A stretch of DNA of 64,000 bases from Tyzzerella sp963558545 (GTDB lineage Bacteria > Bacillota > Clostridia > Lachnospirales > CAG-274), in the NCBI RefSeq assembly GCF_963558545.1, contig NZ_CAUWHO010000005.1:62001-126000 (forward strand). Direction: 5' to 3'. Below, piece by piece: positions 42,043 through 52,389 of the stretch. Within the stretch, counting starts at the first letter, position 1. Every line of letters starts with the position of its first letter. Position numbers and translations under genes: made by a program. The notes below the pieces were generated by a model that saw only the letters and a program-made list of their open reading frames with translations, made no database searches and was not told where the DNA came from.

Positions 42043-45000
42043 ATGAACTTATTTAATAATATAACAAAACAAAATAAATCTTTTAAACATATTATAGACT
42101 ATTTAAAAATAAATAAAGACCCTTTGCTCTTATCTAATGTATTAGAATCTCAAAAATCACACATTGTATATAGCATATTTAAAAATTTTGATAATTGTAG
42201 CCTTATTATTTGTGAAAATGAGATAAAAGCTAAAGATTTTTATGATGATTTAAAGTTTTTCTTTAAAGATAAAATATTTTATTATCCTAGTAAAGATGTT
42301 GTTTTTTATAGTGCCGATGTAAAAAGTAGAGATATTATAAAATATCGTTTTGATGTTATAAAAAACATTTTATCTAATGATAAAATAGTAATTGTTTTGT
42401 CTGTGGAAGCCTTATTTGACAGGCTTGTACAAAAAGATATATTTAAAAAATTTATATTAAACTTTAAAGTTGGGGATATATTAGATATTGAAGACCTCTC
42501 CAAAAAGCTAGTATTTATGGGGTATGAAAAATGTAGCTTTGTAGATAGTGTTGGCAAATTTTCTGTAAGAGGTGGCATAATAGATATATTTAGTCCTATA
42601 TTAGAAAATGCCTTTAGGATAGAGCTTTGGGACAATGAAATAGACTCTATTAGACTTTTAGATTCTTTTTCTGGTAGGTCAATAGAAAATATTAACGATG
42701 TTACTATATACCCTATGCGTGAGCTTGTATATGAAGAAAACGATATACAAAATGCTATAAAAAATATACTATCAGATTTTGAAGATGCTAAATCAACTTT
42801 TATTAAAAATAATAAACGTGAAGAGCTTTCACACCTAACATCATATATACAAGAAGTTATAGAAAAACTAAAAACACAGAAAACTTTTTCTGGCATAGAT
42901 AAATTTATGCAGTTTTTTTATAAAGAAAACACTACTTTATTGGACTATTTAGACAAAGATACAATTTTATATTTTGATGAGCCAAATCGTATTAGAGAAA
43001 AAGCTAATATTATAAAAAATGAATTTTTAGAAAGCTTAAAAGGACGTATTTTAAAAGGAGATATTTTACCTGTACAAAACAAAATGATTTTTGAATATGA
43101 TGAAATTTTACATTTTTCTGAAGATTTTAAAAAAGTTTTATTAATAAATATATCTCAAACATTAAAAGACTTCTCCCCTAATAAAAATATAGATTTTAAT
43201 GTTAAAAGTACCTCTTTAGAAAAAAATAGCATAGAGGCATTATATAACAAAATAAAAAATTATAAGGCTTTAGATTATACTATTATATTTTTAGCAGGTG
43301 GTAGGACAAGATGTGAAAGGTTAGAAAGGGAATTTAACGAAAATAATATAAATTCTATATTTTTGACTGATGAAAAGTTAAACGATGACTATAAAATACA
43401 TAAAGGCATAGTATACATTGTTAGAGGTAGCTTAAACAAAGGCTTTGAATACCCAGAAGATAAGTTTATAATATTTACAGATAAAGAGCTTTTTGGTGAA
43501 GAAAAGAAAAGTAAAAAAGTTACTAAAAAGAAAAAAGGTACAAAAATACAAAGCTTTACTGACCTTAAAGTTGGCGACTATGTAGTACACGACAATCACG
43601 GTGTTGCTGTTTTTCGTGGTATAGAAAAAATGATTACAGATGGTGTAAGCAAAGACTACCTAAAGCTTGGATACGAAGACGATGGTGTTTTATACGTGTC
43701 TGTAAACCAGCTTGATATGGTACAAAAATATATAGCTGGTGGTTCTTCTGCACCAAAAATAAATAAGCTGGGTAGTAAACAATGGAGTGTATCTAAAGCT
43801 AAAGCTAAAAAGACTATTGAAATATTAGCTAAAGACTTAGTGGAGCTTTATGCAAAAAGGCAACAATCTAAAGGGTATATATACTCTAAAGATAACATAT
43901 GGCAAACAGAATTTGAAGATAGCTTCCCTTTTGAAGAAACAGATGACCAAATAAATGCTATACAAGATGTTAAAGATGATATGGAAAGCGTAAAGGTAAT
44001 GGATAGGCTTATATGTGGAGATGTTGGTTTTGGTAAGACAGAAGTTGCTATAAGGGCTGCATTTAAAGCTGTACAAGATAAAAAGCAAGTAGTATTTTTA
44101 GTCCCTACTACTATACTTGCACAACAACACTATCAAACATTTTTAAAAAGAATGCAAAATTATCCTATAAACGTAGAGATGCTAAGTAGGTTTAGAACAC
44201 CTAAACAACAAAAAGAGGCTATTACAGGTCTAGAAAAAGGCATTGTAGATATTATAATAGGTACACATAGGTTATTGTCTAAAGATATAAAATTTCACGA
44301 TTTAGGCCTTATTATAATAGATGAAGAACAACGATTTGGTGTGGCACATAAAGAAAAATTGAAATCCCTAAAAGATAACATAGACGTATTAACCCTTTCT
44401 GCAACGCCTATCCCTCGTACCCTACATATGAGTATGACAGGTATAAGAGATATGAGTGTGCTAGAAGAACCCCCTCGTGAAAGAATGCCTGTTCAAACAT
44501 ACGTTTTAGAGTACGATATAGAATCTATAAAAAATGCTATAAATCGTGAACTTGCTAGAGATGGACAAGTCTATTATCTACACAACCGTGTAAATAATAT
44601 AGAAGAAGAGGCTATGAAGATACAAAAGCTTGTACCAAATGCTAATGTTTCATTTGCCCACGGACAAATGAGCGAACGTGAGCTAGAGCGTGCTATGCTT
44701 GGATTTATGAAAAACGAAATAAACGTTTTAATATGTACAACTATTATAGAAACAGGCCTTGACATATCTAATGTAAACACCATAATAATAAATGATGCCG
44801 ACCATATGGGGCTTAGTCAGCTCCATCAGCTTAGAGGACGTGTTGGTAGGTCAAACAAAACTTCATTTGCATACCTTATGTATAAAAAAGACAAAGTTTT
44901 ACAAGAGGTATCGGAAAAACGCCTACAAACTATAAAAGAGTTTACAGAATTTGGCTCTGGATTTAAAATAGCTATGAGAGATTTAGAGATACGAGGTGCA

Positions 45001-45540
45001 GGTAACCTACTTGGAGCACAACAACACGGGCATATGGACATAATAGGATATGAAATGTATTGCAAGCTACTAGACCAAGCTATTAGAGAGCTTAAAGGAG
45101 AAAGTATAGAAAAAGAATTTGAAACACTTATAGATATATCTTTAAATGCCTTTATATCGCCTAACTATATAGAAAACGAAGCACAAAAATTAGAAATGTA
45201 TAAAAAAATATCTATGATAAAAACAGAATCCGACTTTTTTGACGTACAAGATGAGCTAGAAGATAGATTTGGTAATATACCTAAAGTTGTACAAAACCTT
45301 TTAAATATTGCCCTTATGAAATCTTATGCTCATAATATAGGAGTTAATAAAGTATCCCAATGTGGAAATTCTATATCTATAAAATTTAATGAAGATAACA
45401 ATGTTAATATTGAAAAATTTAAAACACTTTTATCATCTAATAACAATTTATCTTTTAATGGCGTACTAAACTATAAATTAAAAGATAATAAAGAAGATTT
45501 TGTAACAAAACTTAAAGATATATTTTTATTTTTAGCTTAA
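42043..45540 (+). CDS. mfd: Transcription-repair coupling factor
   Basis: The 1165-residue Mfd has all its parts: the UvrB-like N-terminus with VGKFSVRGGIIDIFSPI, the CarD-like RNA polymerase-interacting domain (TDLKVGDYVVHDNHGVAVFR), the RecG-like motor with Walker A GDVGFGKTEVAIRAA, the DEEQ box (IIIDEEQRFGV) and TLSATPIPRT, the translocation motif region (SFAHGQMSERELE) and the C-terminal TRCF domain. It removes stalled RNA polymerase from damaged DNA and recruits UvrA. Length is normal. Confidence 0.97.
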   Translation: MNLFNNITKQNKSFKHIIDYLKINKDPLLLSNVLESQKSHIVYSIFKNFDNCSLIICENEIKAKDFYDDLKFFFKDKIFYYPSKDVVFYSADVKSRDIIKYRFDVIKNILSNDKIVIVLSVEALFDRLVQKDIFKKFILNFKVGDILDIEDLSKKLVFMGYEKCSFVDSVGKFSVRGGIIDIFSPILENAFRIELWDNEIDSIRLLDSFSGRSIENINDVTIYPMRELVYEENDIQNAIKNILSDFEDAKSTFIKNNKREELSHLTSYIQEVIEKLKTQKTFSGIDKFMQFFYKENTTLLDYLDKDTILYFDEPNRIREKANIIKNEFLESLKGRILKGDILPVQNKMIFEYDEILHFSEDFKKVLLINISQTLKDFSPNKNIDFNVKSTSLEKNSIEALYNKIKNYKALDYTIIFLAGGRTRCERLEREFNENNINSIFLTDEKLNDDYKIHKGIVYIVRGSLNKGFEYPEDKFIIFTDKELFGEEKKSKKVTKKKKGTKIQSFTDLKVGDYVVHDNHGVAVFRGIEKMITDGVSKDYLKLGYEDDGVLYVSVNQLDMVQKYIAGGSSAPKINKLGSKQWSVSKAKAKKTIEILAKDLVELYAKRQQSKGYIYSKDNIWQTEFEDSFPFEETDDQINAIQDVKDDMESVKVMDRLICGDVGFGKTEVAIRAAFKAVQDKKQVVFLVPTTILAQQHYQTFLKRMQNYPINVEMLSRFRTPKQQKEAITGLEKGIVDIIIGTHRLLSKDIKFHDLGLIIIDEEQRFGVAHKEKLKSLKDNIDVLTLSATPIPRTLHMSMTGIRDMSVLEEPPRERMPVQTYVLEYDIESIKNAINRELARDGQVYYLHNRVNNIEEEAMKIQKLVPNANVSFAHGQMSERELERAMLGFMKNEINVLICTTIIETGLDISNVNTIIINDADHMGLSQLHQLRGRVGRSNKTSFAYLMYKKDKVLQEVSEKRLQTIKEFTEFGSGFKIAMRDLEIRGAGNLLGAQQHGHMDIIGYEMYCKLLDQAIRELKGESIEKEFETLIDISLNAFISPNYIENEAQKLEMYKKISMIKTESDFFDVQDELEDRFGNIPKVVQNLLNIALMKSYAHNIGVNKVSQCGNSISIKFNEDNNVNIEKFKTLLSSNNNLSFNGVLNYKLKDNKEDFVTKLKDIFLFLA

Positions 45541-45596
45541 TTAATGTAAATAAAAAAGATAGCATTTTAAAATGCTATCTTTTTTATTTACATTAA
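45541..45596. terminator. Perfect 56-bp palindromic terminator, mfd / cstA
   Basis: The 28 bases after the mfd stop codon are exactly complementary to the next 28, up to the cstA stop codon. The core AAAAAAGATAGCATTTT/AAAATGCTATCTTTTTT works as an intrinsic terminator in both directions. Confidence 0.92.
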
Positions 45597-47029
45597 TTAA
45601 TTTCTTCTTTTTTTATACCAGATTTTTTTACCATAAATAAAGCAAATAAAGCTATTGCAACAATAATACCTGCTATATTAGATATAGTTGAAGGTAATTT
45701 AAATCCTTCTTTTGCTTGCATTATATAAGATGTACAAACATAAGACATAATTGTTGCTGGGATAACAACTATAAAGTAATTTTTATTAGCTTTATATAAA
45801 TACACAGCTGATGTCCATAAGAAAATAGTTGCAAGAGTTTGGTTTGACCAAGCAAAATATCTCCAAATAATATCAAAATTAACCATTGTTAAAAGTATAC
45901 AAATTATAAATAATGGTATAGCTATTATAAATCTTTTAGCTATATTTTTTTGGTCTATTTTAAAGGCATCTGCTATTGTAAGCCTAATACTTCTAAAGGC
46001 AGTATCTCCAGATGTTATAGGACAAGCAACTACACCTAAAACTGCTAAAACAGAACCAAATGTACCTAAAAGCTCTTTTGATAAAAAGCCAACTACACCT
46101 GCTGCTCCATTATAAGTTGTTAAAGCCTCTTTTACACCTTCTGTTGTACGGAAGAATGTTATAGTAACAGCACACCAAATTAAAGCAACTATACCTTCAA
46201 CAACCATAGCTCCATAAAAAACAGCTTTAGCTTCTTTAGGCTTTCTTACACAACGAGCCATCATAGGTGATTGTGTAGCGTGGAAACCAGATAAAGCACC
46301 ACAAGCTATTGTAACAAATAAAAATGGAAATACATTTAACCCATCTGGGTGTAAATTTGTAGCAAAAGTTTCTTTTGTAAGCTCTACCATTTTAGTAGTC
46401 CCATTAAAATGGTCAATAAACATACCACCACATAAACCTACTGCCATTAATATAAGGCATACACCAAATAATGGATATATTTTACCAATAATTTTATCTA
46501 CTGGTAAAATTGTTGCAAGGATATAATAAATTATTATTATACCTACTAATAATGTTTTGTCTAAGCCTGTAAGGTTTGATAATAAACCTGCTGGTGATGT
46601 AACAAACACAGTTCCTACTAAAATTAATAAAATAACAGAAAAAACACGCATAATATTTTTCATAGAACTTCCAAGATATATCCCTACTATCTCAGATACA
46701 GATGTCCCATTGTGCTTCATAGATATTACACCTGATAAAAAGTCGTGAACTGCACCTGCAAATATTGTACCAAAAGTTATCCATAAAAACGCTACTGGTC
46801 CAAAAGCTGCCCCCAATATAGCACCAAATATAGGGCCTGTTCCAGCAATATTTAAAAATTGAATTAATAAAACTTTGTGTAATGGCATTGGCATATAGTC
46901 TATACCATCTTCCATAGTTACAGCTGGCGTTAGCTTATTTTCATCTAAAGCGCCTTGCTTATATACATAGCTACCATATATAAAATATCCTCCTATTAAT
47001 ATGGCTAAACATACCAAAAAAGTAACCAT
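45593..47029 (-). CDS. cstA: Carbon starvation protein CstA family permease
   Basis: The 478-residue membrane protein has some 13 helices. Family motifs are VTMEDGIDYMPMPLHKVLLI, FLNIAGTGPIFGAILGAAFG, WITFGTIFAGAVHDFLSG and GDTAFRSIRLTIAD. CstA-type carriers take up peptides or pyruvate when carbon is scarce. This is the short clostridial form. It is convergent with mfd; the 280 bases upstream hold no gene and contain the two divergent promoters for cstA and pepF. Confidence 0.9.
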   Translation of the reverse strand: MVTFLVCLAILIGGYFIYGSYVYKQGALDENKLTPAVTMEDGIDYMPMPLHKVLLIQFLNIAGTGPIFGAILGAAFGPVAFLWITFGTIFAGAVHDFLSGVISMKHNGTSVSEIVGIYLGSSMKNIMRVFSVILLILVGTVFVTSPAGLLSNLTGLDKTLLVGIIIIYYILATILPVDKIIGKIYPLFGVCLILMAVGLCGGMFIDHFNGTTKMVELTKETFATNLHPDGLNVFPFLFVTIACGALSGFHATQSPMMARCVRKPKEAKAVFYGAMVVEGIVALIWCAVTITFFRTTEGVKEALTTYNGAAGVVGFLSKELLGTFGSVLAVLGVVACPITSGDTAFRSIRLTIADAFKIDQKNIAKRFIIAIPLFIICILLTMVNFDIIWRYFAWSNQTLATIFLWTSAVYLYKANKNYFIVVIPATIMSYVCTSYIMQAKEGFKLPSTISNIAGIIVAIALFALFMVKKSGIKKEEIN

Positions 47030-47312
47030 TTAATCATCTCCTCTGTTTAGTTCTTTATTATCCTATATACATTATATAATAAAAATTTATAATATACAAC
47101 AAAAAAATATAAATTAATATAAATTATTTGTTTATTATTTATATTTATTTTAGATTTTCCAGGTTATAGCACAATTTTTATTTGTTATATATAAATTTTT
47201 TATACTTAATATATTTGTGTTTTTTATAAAAATTTTATTGCTTTTATGTATATATACATTATAATATATTTATACTATCTTAGTATGTTATAATATAAAG
47301 GAGGCAGATAAA

Positions 47313-49091
47313 ATGGAACAATTAAAACAAAGAAGTGAAGTTTTAGAACAATTTAAGTGGAAAATAGAAGATTTAGTATCTTCTGATAAAGTATGGGAAG
47401 AGCGTTTTGAAACCCTAAAAAAAGATTTAAAAAAATTAGACACATTTAAAAACAATATACAAATAAACAATCTATACGATTGCCTCTCTTTAAGAGATAA
47501 AATATCTAATGAAACTATGGTTCTTTATGTATATGCTAATTTAAAGAAAAATGAAGATAGTACTAATAACTTTTATCAATCTTTAGCTAGCAAAGCCGAT
47601 AGCCTTATAAGCTCTTATCAGGGTGCTATTGCATTTTTAGAGCCAGAGATTTTAACATTAAATGAAGACGAGCTTTTAAAAGCTGTATCAGGCACAAATT
47701 TAAAGCTATACAACCAATATATAAAAAATCTTTTAAGAACAAAATCTCACATATTATCAACAGAAAAAGAAGAAATATTAGCCAATGCTTATGAAATAAG
47801 CCAATCTGCAGATAACATCTTTTCTATGTTAAATAACGCCGATGCAGACTTTGGCTATATAAAAGACGAAAATGGAAAAGATATAAAAGTTACACACGGA
47901 AATTATACTATGCTTTTAGAAAATCCTAATAGAAATATTAGAGAACAAGCATTTAAAGCTATGTACAAATTTTACCATAGCTTAAAAAATACAATAGCTA
48001 CAACATATACATCTAGTGTTAAGGCAGATATATTTAATGCAAAAGTTAGAAATTATAATTCTTCTATTGAGCACGCACTTTCAGAAACTAATGTTTCTTT
48101 AGATGTATACAAAAACCTTATATCTACTGTTCATAAATTTTTACCTGCACTTCATAAATATATTGATATTAGAAAAAAACGTCTAGGACTTTCAGAAATT
48201 CATTTTTATGATTTATATACACCTATTGTAAAAGACGTAAATAAAAAAATAGACTTTGAAGAAGGCAAAAAAATTGTATTAGAAGCTCTAAAACCTCTAG
48301 GGGAAGACTACATTAAAAATCTACAAAAGGCCTTTGATAGCCGTTGGATAGATGTTTATGAAAATGTAGGCAAAAGAAGTGGTGCATATGTATGGGGAGC
48401 TTATGGCTGCCACCCATTTGTATCTTTAAATTATACAGATACATTAGATGATATGTTTACATTAGCTCACGAGATGGGCCACGCTATGCACAGCTATTAT
48501 ACTACTACAACCCAACCATATATTTATGGAGATTACACTATCTTTTTAGCAGAGGTAGCATCTACTGTAAACGAAGCATTATTAATGGAACATCTTTTAA
48601 AAACAACTGATAAAGAAGAAGAACAGCTTTACCTTATAAATCACTTTATGGAGCAATTTAGAGGCACTTTATTTAGACAAACTATGTTTGCAGAATTTGA
48701 AATGATTGTACACGAAAAAATGGAAAATGGCCAACCTCAAACATTTGAAAGCCTTTGTGAAATATATAAAGATTTAAATATAAAATACTATGGAAATGAT
48801 ATAGTAATAGATGAAGAAATAACTTGGGAATGGGCAAGAATACCTCATTTTTATTCTGCATTTTATGTATATCAATATGCAACTGGATATTCTTGTGCTA
48901 TATCTTTTTCTAAAAAAATATTAGAAGAAAACGGTAGAGATGACTATCTTGGGTTCTTAAAAAGTGGCTCGTCAGACTACTCTACAGAAATACTTAAAAA
49001 AGCTGGAGTTGATATGACTAAAACAGAGCCTATTGAAAATGCTTTAAAAGTTTTTGAAGAGCTAGTTGAAAAAATGGATAAAATATCTTAA
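47313..49091 (+). CDS. pepF: Oligoendopeptidase F
   Basis: The 592-residue M3-family zinc peptidase has the HExxH site in TLAHEMGHAMHSYY, with the third ligand Glu in FLAEVASTVNEALLM. The N-terminal helical domain (EVLEQFKWKIEDLVSSDKVW) is typical of PepF, which cuts peptides of 7-17 residues in the cytoplasm. It starts behind AAAGGAGG. A gene for an M29 aminopeptidase follows after 10 bases, so both form a peptide-degrading operon. Confidence 0.94.
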   Translation: MEQLKQRSEVLEQFKWKIEDLVSSDKVWEERFETLKKDLKKLDTFKNNIQINNLYDCLSLRDKISNETMVLYVYANLKKNEDSTNNFYQSLASKADSLISSYQGAIAFLEPEILTLNEDELLKAVSGTNLKLYNQYIKNLLRTKSHILSTEKEEILANAYEISQSADNIFSMLNNADADFGYIKDENGKDIKVTHGNYTMLLENPNRNIREQAFKAMYKFYHSLKNTIATTYTSSVKADIFNAKVRNYNSSIEHALSETNVSLDVYKNLISTVHKFLPALHKYIDIRKKRLGLSEIHFYDLYTPIVKDVNKKIDFEEGKKIVLEALKPLGEDYIKNLQKAFDSRWIDVYENVGKRSGAYVWGAYGCHPFVSLNYTDTLDDMFTLAHEMGHAMHSYYTTTTQPYIYGDYTIFLAEVASTVNEALLMEHLLKTTDKEEEQLYLINHFMEQFRGTLFRQTMFAEFEMIVHEKMENGQPQTFESLCEIYKDLNIKYYGNDIVIDEEITWEWARIPHFYSAFYVYQYATGYSCAISFSKKILEENGRDDYLGFLKSGSSDYSTEILKKAGVDMTKTEPIENALKVFEELVEKMDKIS

Positions 49092-49101
49092 GGAGGAAAC
49101 T

Positions 49102-50214
49102 ATGGACGAAAGAATTAAAACTTTAGCAAAAAATTTAGTAAACTATTCTTGTAATTTACAAAAAGGTGAAAAGGTATTAATATCTAGTGGTGGATTTTAT
49201 GATATGCCCCTTGTTAGAGCATTAATAAAAGAAACTTATAAAGTAGGTGCTATACCTTTTGTAGAAATTAATCATAATAGTATACAAAGGGAGCTACTTT
49301 TAAACACAAGTGAAGAACAGCTTAACCTTATGGCAGATATAGATTCAAGAAGAATGGAGGCTATGGACGCCTACATTGGTATTGGTGCTCAAGATAATAA
49401 TAGCGAGCTTTCTGATGTACCTAGCGAAAATATGAAATTATATTCTAAACTTTATTCTACAAAAGTACATCAAGAGATAAGGCTTAATAAAAAATGGGTT
49501 GTTTTAAGATACCCTACTCCTAATATGGCACAATCTGCTGGCACAAGCCTAGAGGCTTTTGAAGATTTCTATTTTAAAGTATGTAACCTAGATTATAGCA
49601 AAATGTCTAAAGCTATGGATAACCTTGTAAACTTAATGAACAAAACAGATAAAGTACGTATTGTAGCTAAAGATACAGATGTTAGCTTTTCTATAAAAGA
49701 TATACCTGCTATAAAATGTGCTGGCGAGATGAACATACCTGATGGAGAAGTTTATTCTGCCCCTGTTAAAAATAGTGTAAACGGATATATAACATACAAT
49801 ACACCTTCAGAGTATCAAGGCTTTACCTATGAAAATGTACGCCTAGAATTTGAAAATGGAAAAATAGTAAAAGCTACTGCTAACAATACAGAACGTATAA
49901 ATACAGTATTTGATTCTGATGAAGGTGCTAGATATATAGGAGAATTTGCAATAGGTGTAAACCCTTATGTATTAAAACCTATGAACAATATTTTGTTTGA
50001 TGAAAAAATAATGGGTAGTATACATTTCACACCAGGTAATGCCTACGATGATGCCGACAATGGTAACAGAAGTAGTGTCCATTGGGATTTAGTTTTAATC
50101 CAAACTAAAGAATACGGTGGTGGAGAAATATACTTTGATGATGTGTTAATAAGAAAAGACGGTTTGTTTGTTATAGATGAACTTAAATGTTTAAACCCAG
50201 AAAATTTAGCATAA
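49102..50214 (+). CDS. M29-family metallo-aminopeptidase
   Basis: I start at ATG 49102, six bases behind AAGGAGG; the frame is open further up but only inside pepF. The 370-residue protein fits the AmpS/PepS/AMPT family: TLAKNLVNYSCNLQKGEKVL, metal ligand Glu in NIPDGEVYSAPV, the EGARYIGEFAIGVNP-like segment and His in GSIHFTPGNAY and SSVHWDLVLI. It removes N-terminal residues from peptides and probably completes the work of PepF. Confidence 0.9.
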   Translation: MDERIKTLAKNLVNYSCNLQKGEKVLISSGGFYDMPLVRALIKETYKVGAIPFVEINHNSIQRELLLNTSEEQLNLMADIDSRRMEAMDAYIGIGAQDNNSELSDVPSENMKLYSKLYSTKVHQEIRLNKKWVVLRYPTPNMAQSAGTSLEAFEDFYFKVCNLDYSKMSKAMDNLVNLMNKTDKVRIVAKDTDVSFSIKDIPAIKCAGEMNIPDGEVYSAPVKNSVNGYITYNTPSEYQGFTYENVRLEFENGKIVKATANNTERINTVFDSDEGARYIGEFAIGVNPYVLKPMNNILFDEKIMGSIHFTPGNAYDDADNGNRSSVHWDLVLIQTKEYGGGEIYFDDVLIRKDGLFVIDELKCLNPENLA

Positions 50215-50264
50215 TAAAATTTTACACAAAATACCTGTTGAAACTTTTTCAATGGGTATTTTTT

Positions 50265-50391
50265 AAATCCAATTAAGATATGGCTTATATTTTTAAAAGG
50301 GAAATTATATACGGTGTGTTTGTATTAATCTTTACCAATAAAAATATATAGGAATATATGCTTTTTAATACAAAGTGTTGAAAAAATTGAT
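50265..50391 (-). repeat. Intergenic repeat, copy D (inverted)
   Basis: Read on the minus strand, this 127-base stretch follows the copies at 62256 and 62383 base for base over most of its length: ATCAATTTTTT, the TACTTTGTA-like loop, TATTCCTATATATTTTTATT, TTAATACAAACACACC and ATATCTTAATTG. It fills the space between the aminopeptidase and HD-domain genes. Confidence 0.85.
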
Positions 50392-50408
50392 TATGGATAG
50401 GAGATACT

Positions 50409-50996
50409 ATGGAAAATCTAAAAAAACAAATGAATTTTTTAATAGAAATAGATAAACTAAAAAACGTATTTAGACAAACTTTAATATCAGATAAATCTAG
50501 AAATGAAAATGATGCAGAACATTCTTGGCATATGGCTATGTATGCAGTAATATTAGAAAAATATGCACCTAAAGGTACAGATATATTAAAGGTTATAAAA
50601 ATGGCACTAATACACGATATAATAGAAATATATGCAGGAGATACATTTTTATATGATGAAGAGCTTACTAAATCTAAAGAAAAAAGAGAAAAAGAGGCAG
50701 CAAAAAAAATATATTCTATCTTACCAGATAAACAAGGAAAAGAAATAAAAGCCTTATGGGAAGAATTTGAAGAAAAACAAACAAAAGAAGCCATATTTTG
50801 TGCTACAATAGATAGAATACAACCTATAATATTAAACTATTTGACACAAGGTGGTACTTGGAAAAAACATAATGTAAAAAAAGATATGGTATTAAAAAAG
50901 GGGTATTTAATATTTGAAAAAGCAGATGAAAGACTAAAACAATATGTTTTAGAAATAATAGAAGAAAGTGTTAAGCTAGGGTATTTGTTACCTTAA
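50409..50996 (+). CDS. HD-domain hydrolase, YfbR/HDDC2-like
   Basis: The 195-residue protein has the HD metal site as DAEHSWHMAMYAVIL, then ALIHDIIEIYAGD, and a later Asp in ATIDRIQPII. This H...HD...D pattern and length fit the YfbR/HDDC2 group, 5'-deoxynucleotidases that remove phosphate from dNMPs. The start has TAGGAG. It lies alone between an inverted repeat copy and an RNA-like unit. Confidence 0.85.
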   Translation: MENLKKQMNFLIEIDKLKNVFRQTLISDKSRNENDAEHSWHMAMYAVILEKYAPKGTDILKVIKMALIHDIIEIYAGDTFLYDEELTKSKEKREKEAAKKIYSILPDKQGKEIKALWEEFEEKQTKEAIFCATIDRIQPIILNYLTQGGTWKKHNVKKDMVLKKGYLIFEKADERLKQYVLEIIEESVKLGYLLP

Positions 50997-51075
50997 AATA
51001 TACATTTATATTGTTTTTATAGGAATATCTTAATTGTATTTAATTAAATTTTTTTAAAATTTTTTAAAAAAAGTG

Positions 51076-51104
51076 TTGACATTTAGGTTAGTATGTGCTA
51101 ACAT
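51076..51104 (+). promoter_or_regulatory. Promoter with paired GTTAG...CTAAC operators
   Basis: TTGACA (51076-51081), 17 bases and TAACAT (51099-51104) form a promoter. Two 16-base elements with arms GTTAG and CTAAC (51087-51102 and 51111-51126) cover the -10 box and the start site. A TetR-type or DtxR-type repressor could bind such sites. No regulator gene is near. Confidence 0.65.
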
Positions 51105-51111
51105 ATAATTA

Positions 51112-51259
51112 GTTAGCAAGCACTAACATTTTAGAACAATATAAATTTTAATAATTATGCCAAATTAAATTTATTATTTCTAAATAAAACCTTTTATAAT
51201 AATTAAAGCTAAAAACATCTAAAAAGCCTATTTGTAACCCAAATAGGCTTTTTAGATGT
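51112..51259 (+). ncRNA. Candidate regulated small RNA or leader
   Basis: Between the operator promoter and a very strong terminator lies a stretch of about 150 bases without an open frame that has a ribosome site. It may be a small RNA, or the leader of the YkvI-like gene that starts 62 bases after the terminator. No known RNA family is recognised. Confidence 0.4.
51215..51259 (+). terminator. Strong 20-bp terminator hairpin
   Basis: ACATCTAAAAAGCCTATTTG is perfectly complementary to the segment ending at 51259, with a loop of five bases. The T run is inside the 3' arm, so a shorter stem of the inner bases with TTTTT also works as a classical terminator. Confidence 0.85.
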
Positions 51260-51320
51260 TAAAATATAATTTTTATCTATTTTACATCATATATTTATAA
51301 AAAATATATTGGGAGGATAT

Positions 51321-52337
51321 ATGTTATATAAATATATTTTAAAAATAGCACTTGTATATACAGGGACTATACTTGGAGCAGGCTTTGCAACGGGCAAGGA
51401 GCTAGTTAGTTTTTTTGCACAGTTTGGCAATATGGGTATATTGGGATTTTTAATATCTTGCCTTTTATTAGCTTTAACGTGTATGTCTATTTTAAATATG
51501 ATATATAAAACAAAAGTTAATACATATAGCCAATTTATACATAATATTTTTGGAAGATACGGTGTATATATAGAATGGTTTAATATAGCCTTATTATTTA
51601 TATTATTTTCTGCTATGTTAGCAGGTGGTGGTGCAACATTATGCAATATGTTTAATATAAACGAAATGGCTAGTATAATTATTTTTTGTATAATAACATT
51701 TATAGCACTTATTTTTGGAAAAGATGCAATAATAAATATAAATACAATATTATGCCCCATACTAATATTAGGTGGAATATTAATAGGTATATATGTATAT
51801 TTTAATGCTACGCCTGTATTTAATAATAATATAAAACCTATTATATCTCCTTTTATATATACATCTTATAATGGTATAACAACTATCTCTGTTTTATTTG
51901 CTATAAGAGATATTGTAAAAAACAAAAAAATAGTTATTTATAGTAGCATTTTGGGAGGTGTATTTATATTTTCTATTGGTATATTTATGCTTTTACCCCT
52001 TACAAAAAATTATGATTATATATATAATAGTCCATTACCACTATTAAAATTAATAGAAAATAAAAGTATAATAAAAAATATATATGCTTTTACTGTACTG
52101 TCTGCTATATTTACTACGGCAGTATCAAATGGCGTTGCCTTAGAAACCACATTTAAAGAAAAATATAATATAAATGGATTAAGCTTAAAAATTATACTTA
52201 TAGTGGTTGGCATTAGCTTTTCATTAATGGGATTTTCCAACATAGTAAACATAGTATACCCTATATTTGGCGCTATAGGAATGTTTGAAATATTAGTCAT
52301 TATGCTTAGTTTTTTTAGTAGTAGTATTGACAAATAA
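51321..52337 (+). CDS. YkvI-like membrane transporter
   Basis: I start at ATG 51321, eight bases behind GGGAGG. The 338-residue protein has about ten helices and opens with ILKIALVYTGTILGAGFATG, followed by KELVSFFAQFG. The unwound first helix with GAGFATG is typical of the YkvI branch of the APC/LeuT-like superfamily. Substrate unknown. It is downstream of the operator/terminator unit. Confidence 0.8.
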   Translation: MLYKYILKIALVYTGTILGAGFATGKELVSFFAQFGNMGILGFLISCLLLALTCMSILNMIYKTKVNTYSQFIHNIFGRYGVYIEWFNIALLFILFSAMLAGGGATLCNMFNINEMASIIIFCIITFIALIFGKDAIININTILCPILILGGILIGIYVYFNATPVFNNNIKPIISPFIYTSYNGITTISVLFAIRDIVKNKKIVIYSSILGGVFIFSIGIFMLLPLTKNYDYIYNSPLPLLKLIENKSIIKNIYAFTVLSAIFTTAVSNGVALETTFKEKYNINGLSLKIILIVVGISFSLMGFSNIVNIVYPIFGAIGMFEILVIMLSFFSSSIDK

Positions 52338-52389
52338 TATATATCCTTTATAATTATAATAGTGATTTATATACTTTAGGAGAAACATA

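Noticed and set aside
50285..50794. Minus-strand frame of 169 codons opposite the HD-domain gene
   Set aside because: It runs through the intergenic repeat and the antisense of a conserved gene; composition is Ser/Phe-rich as expected for antisense reading.
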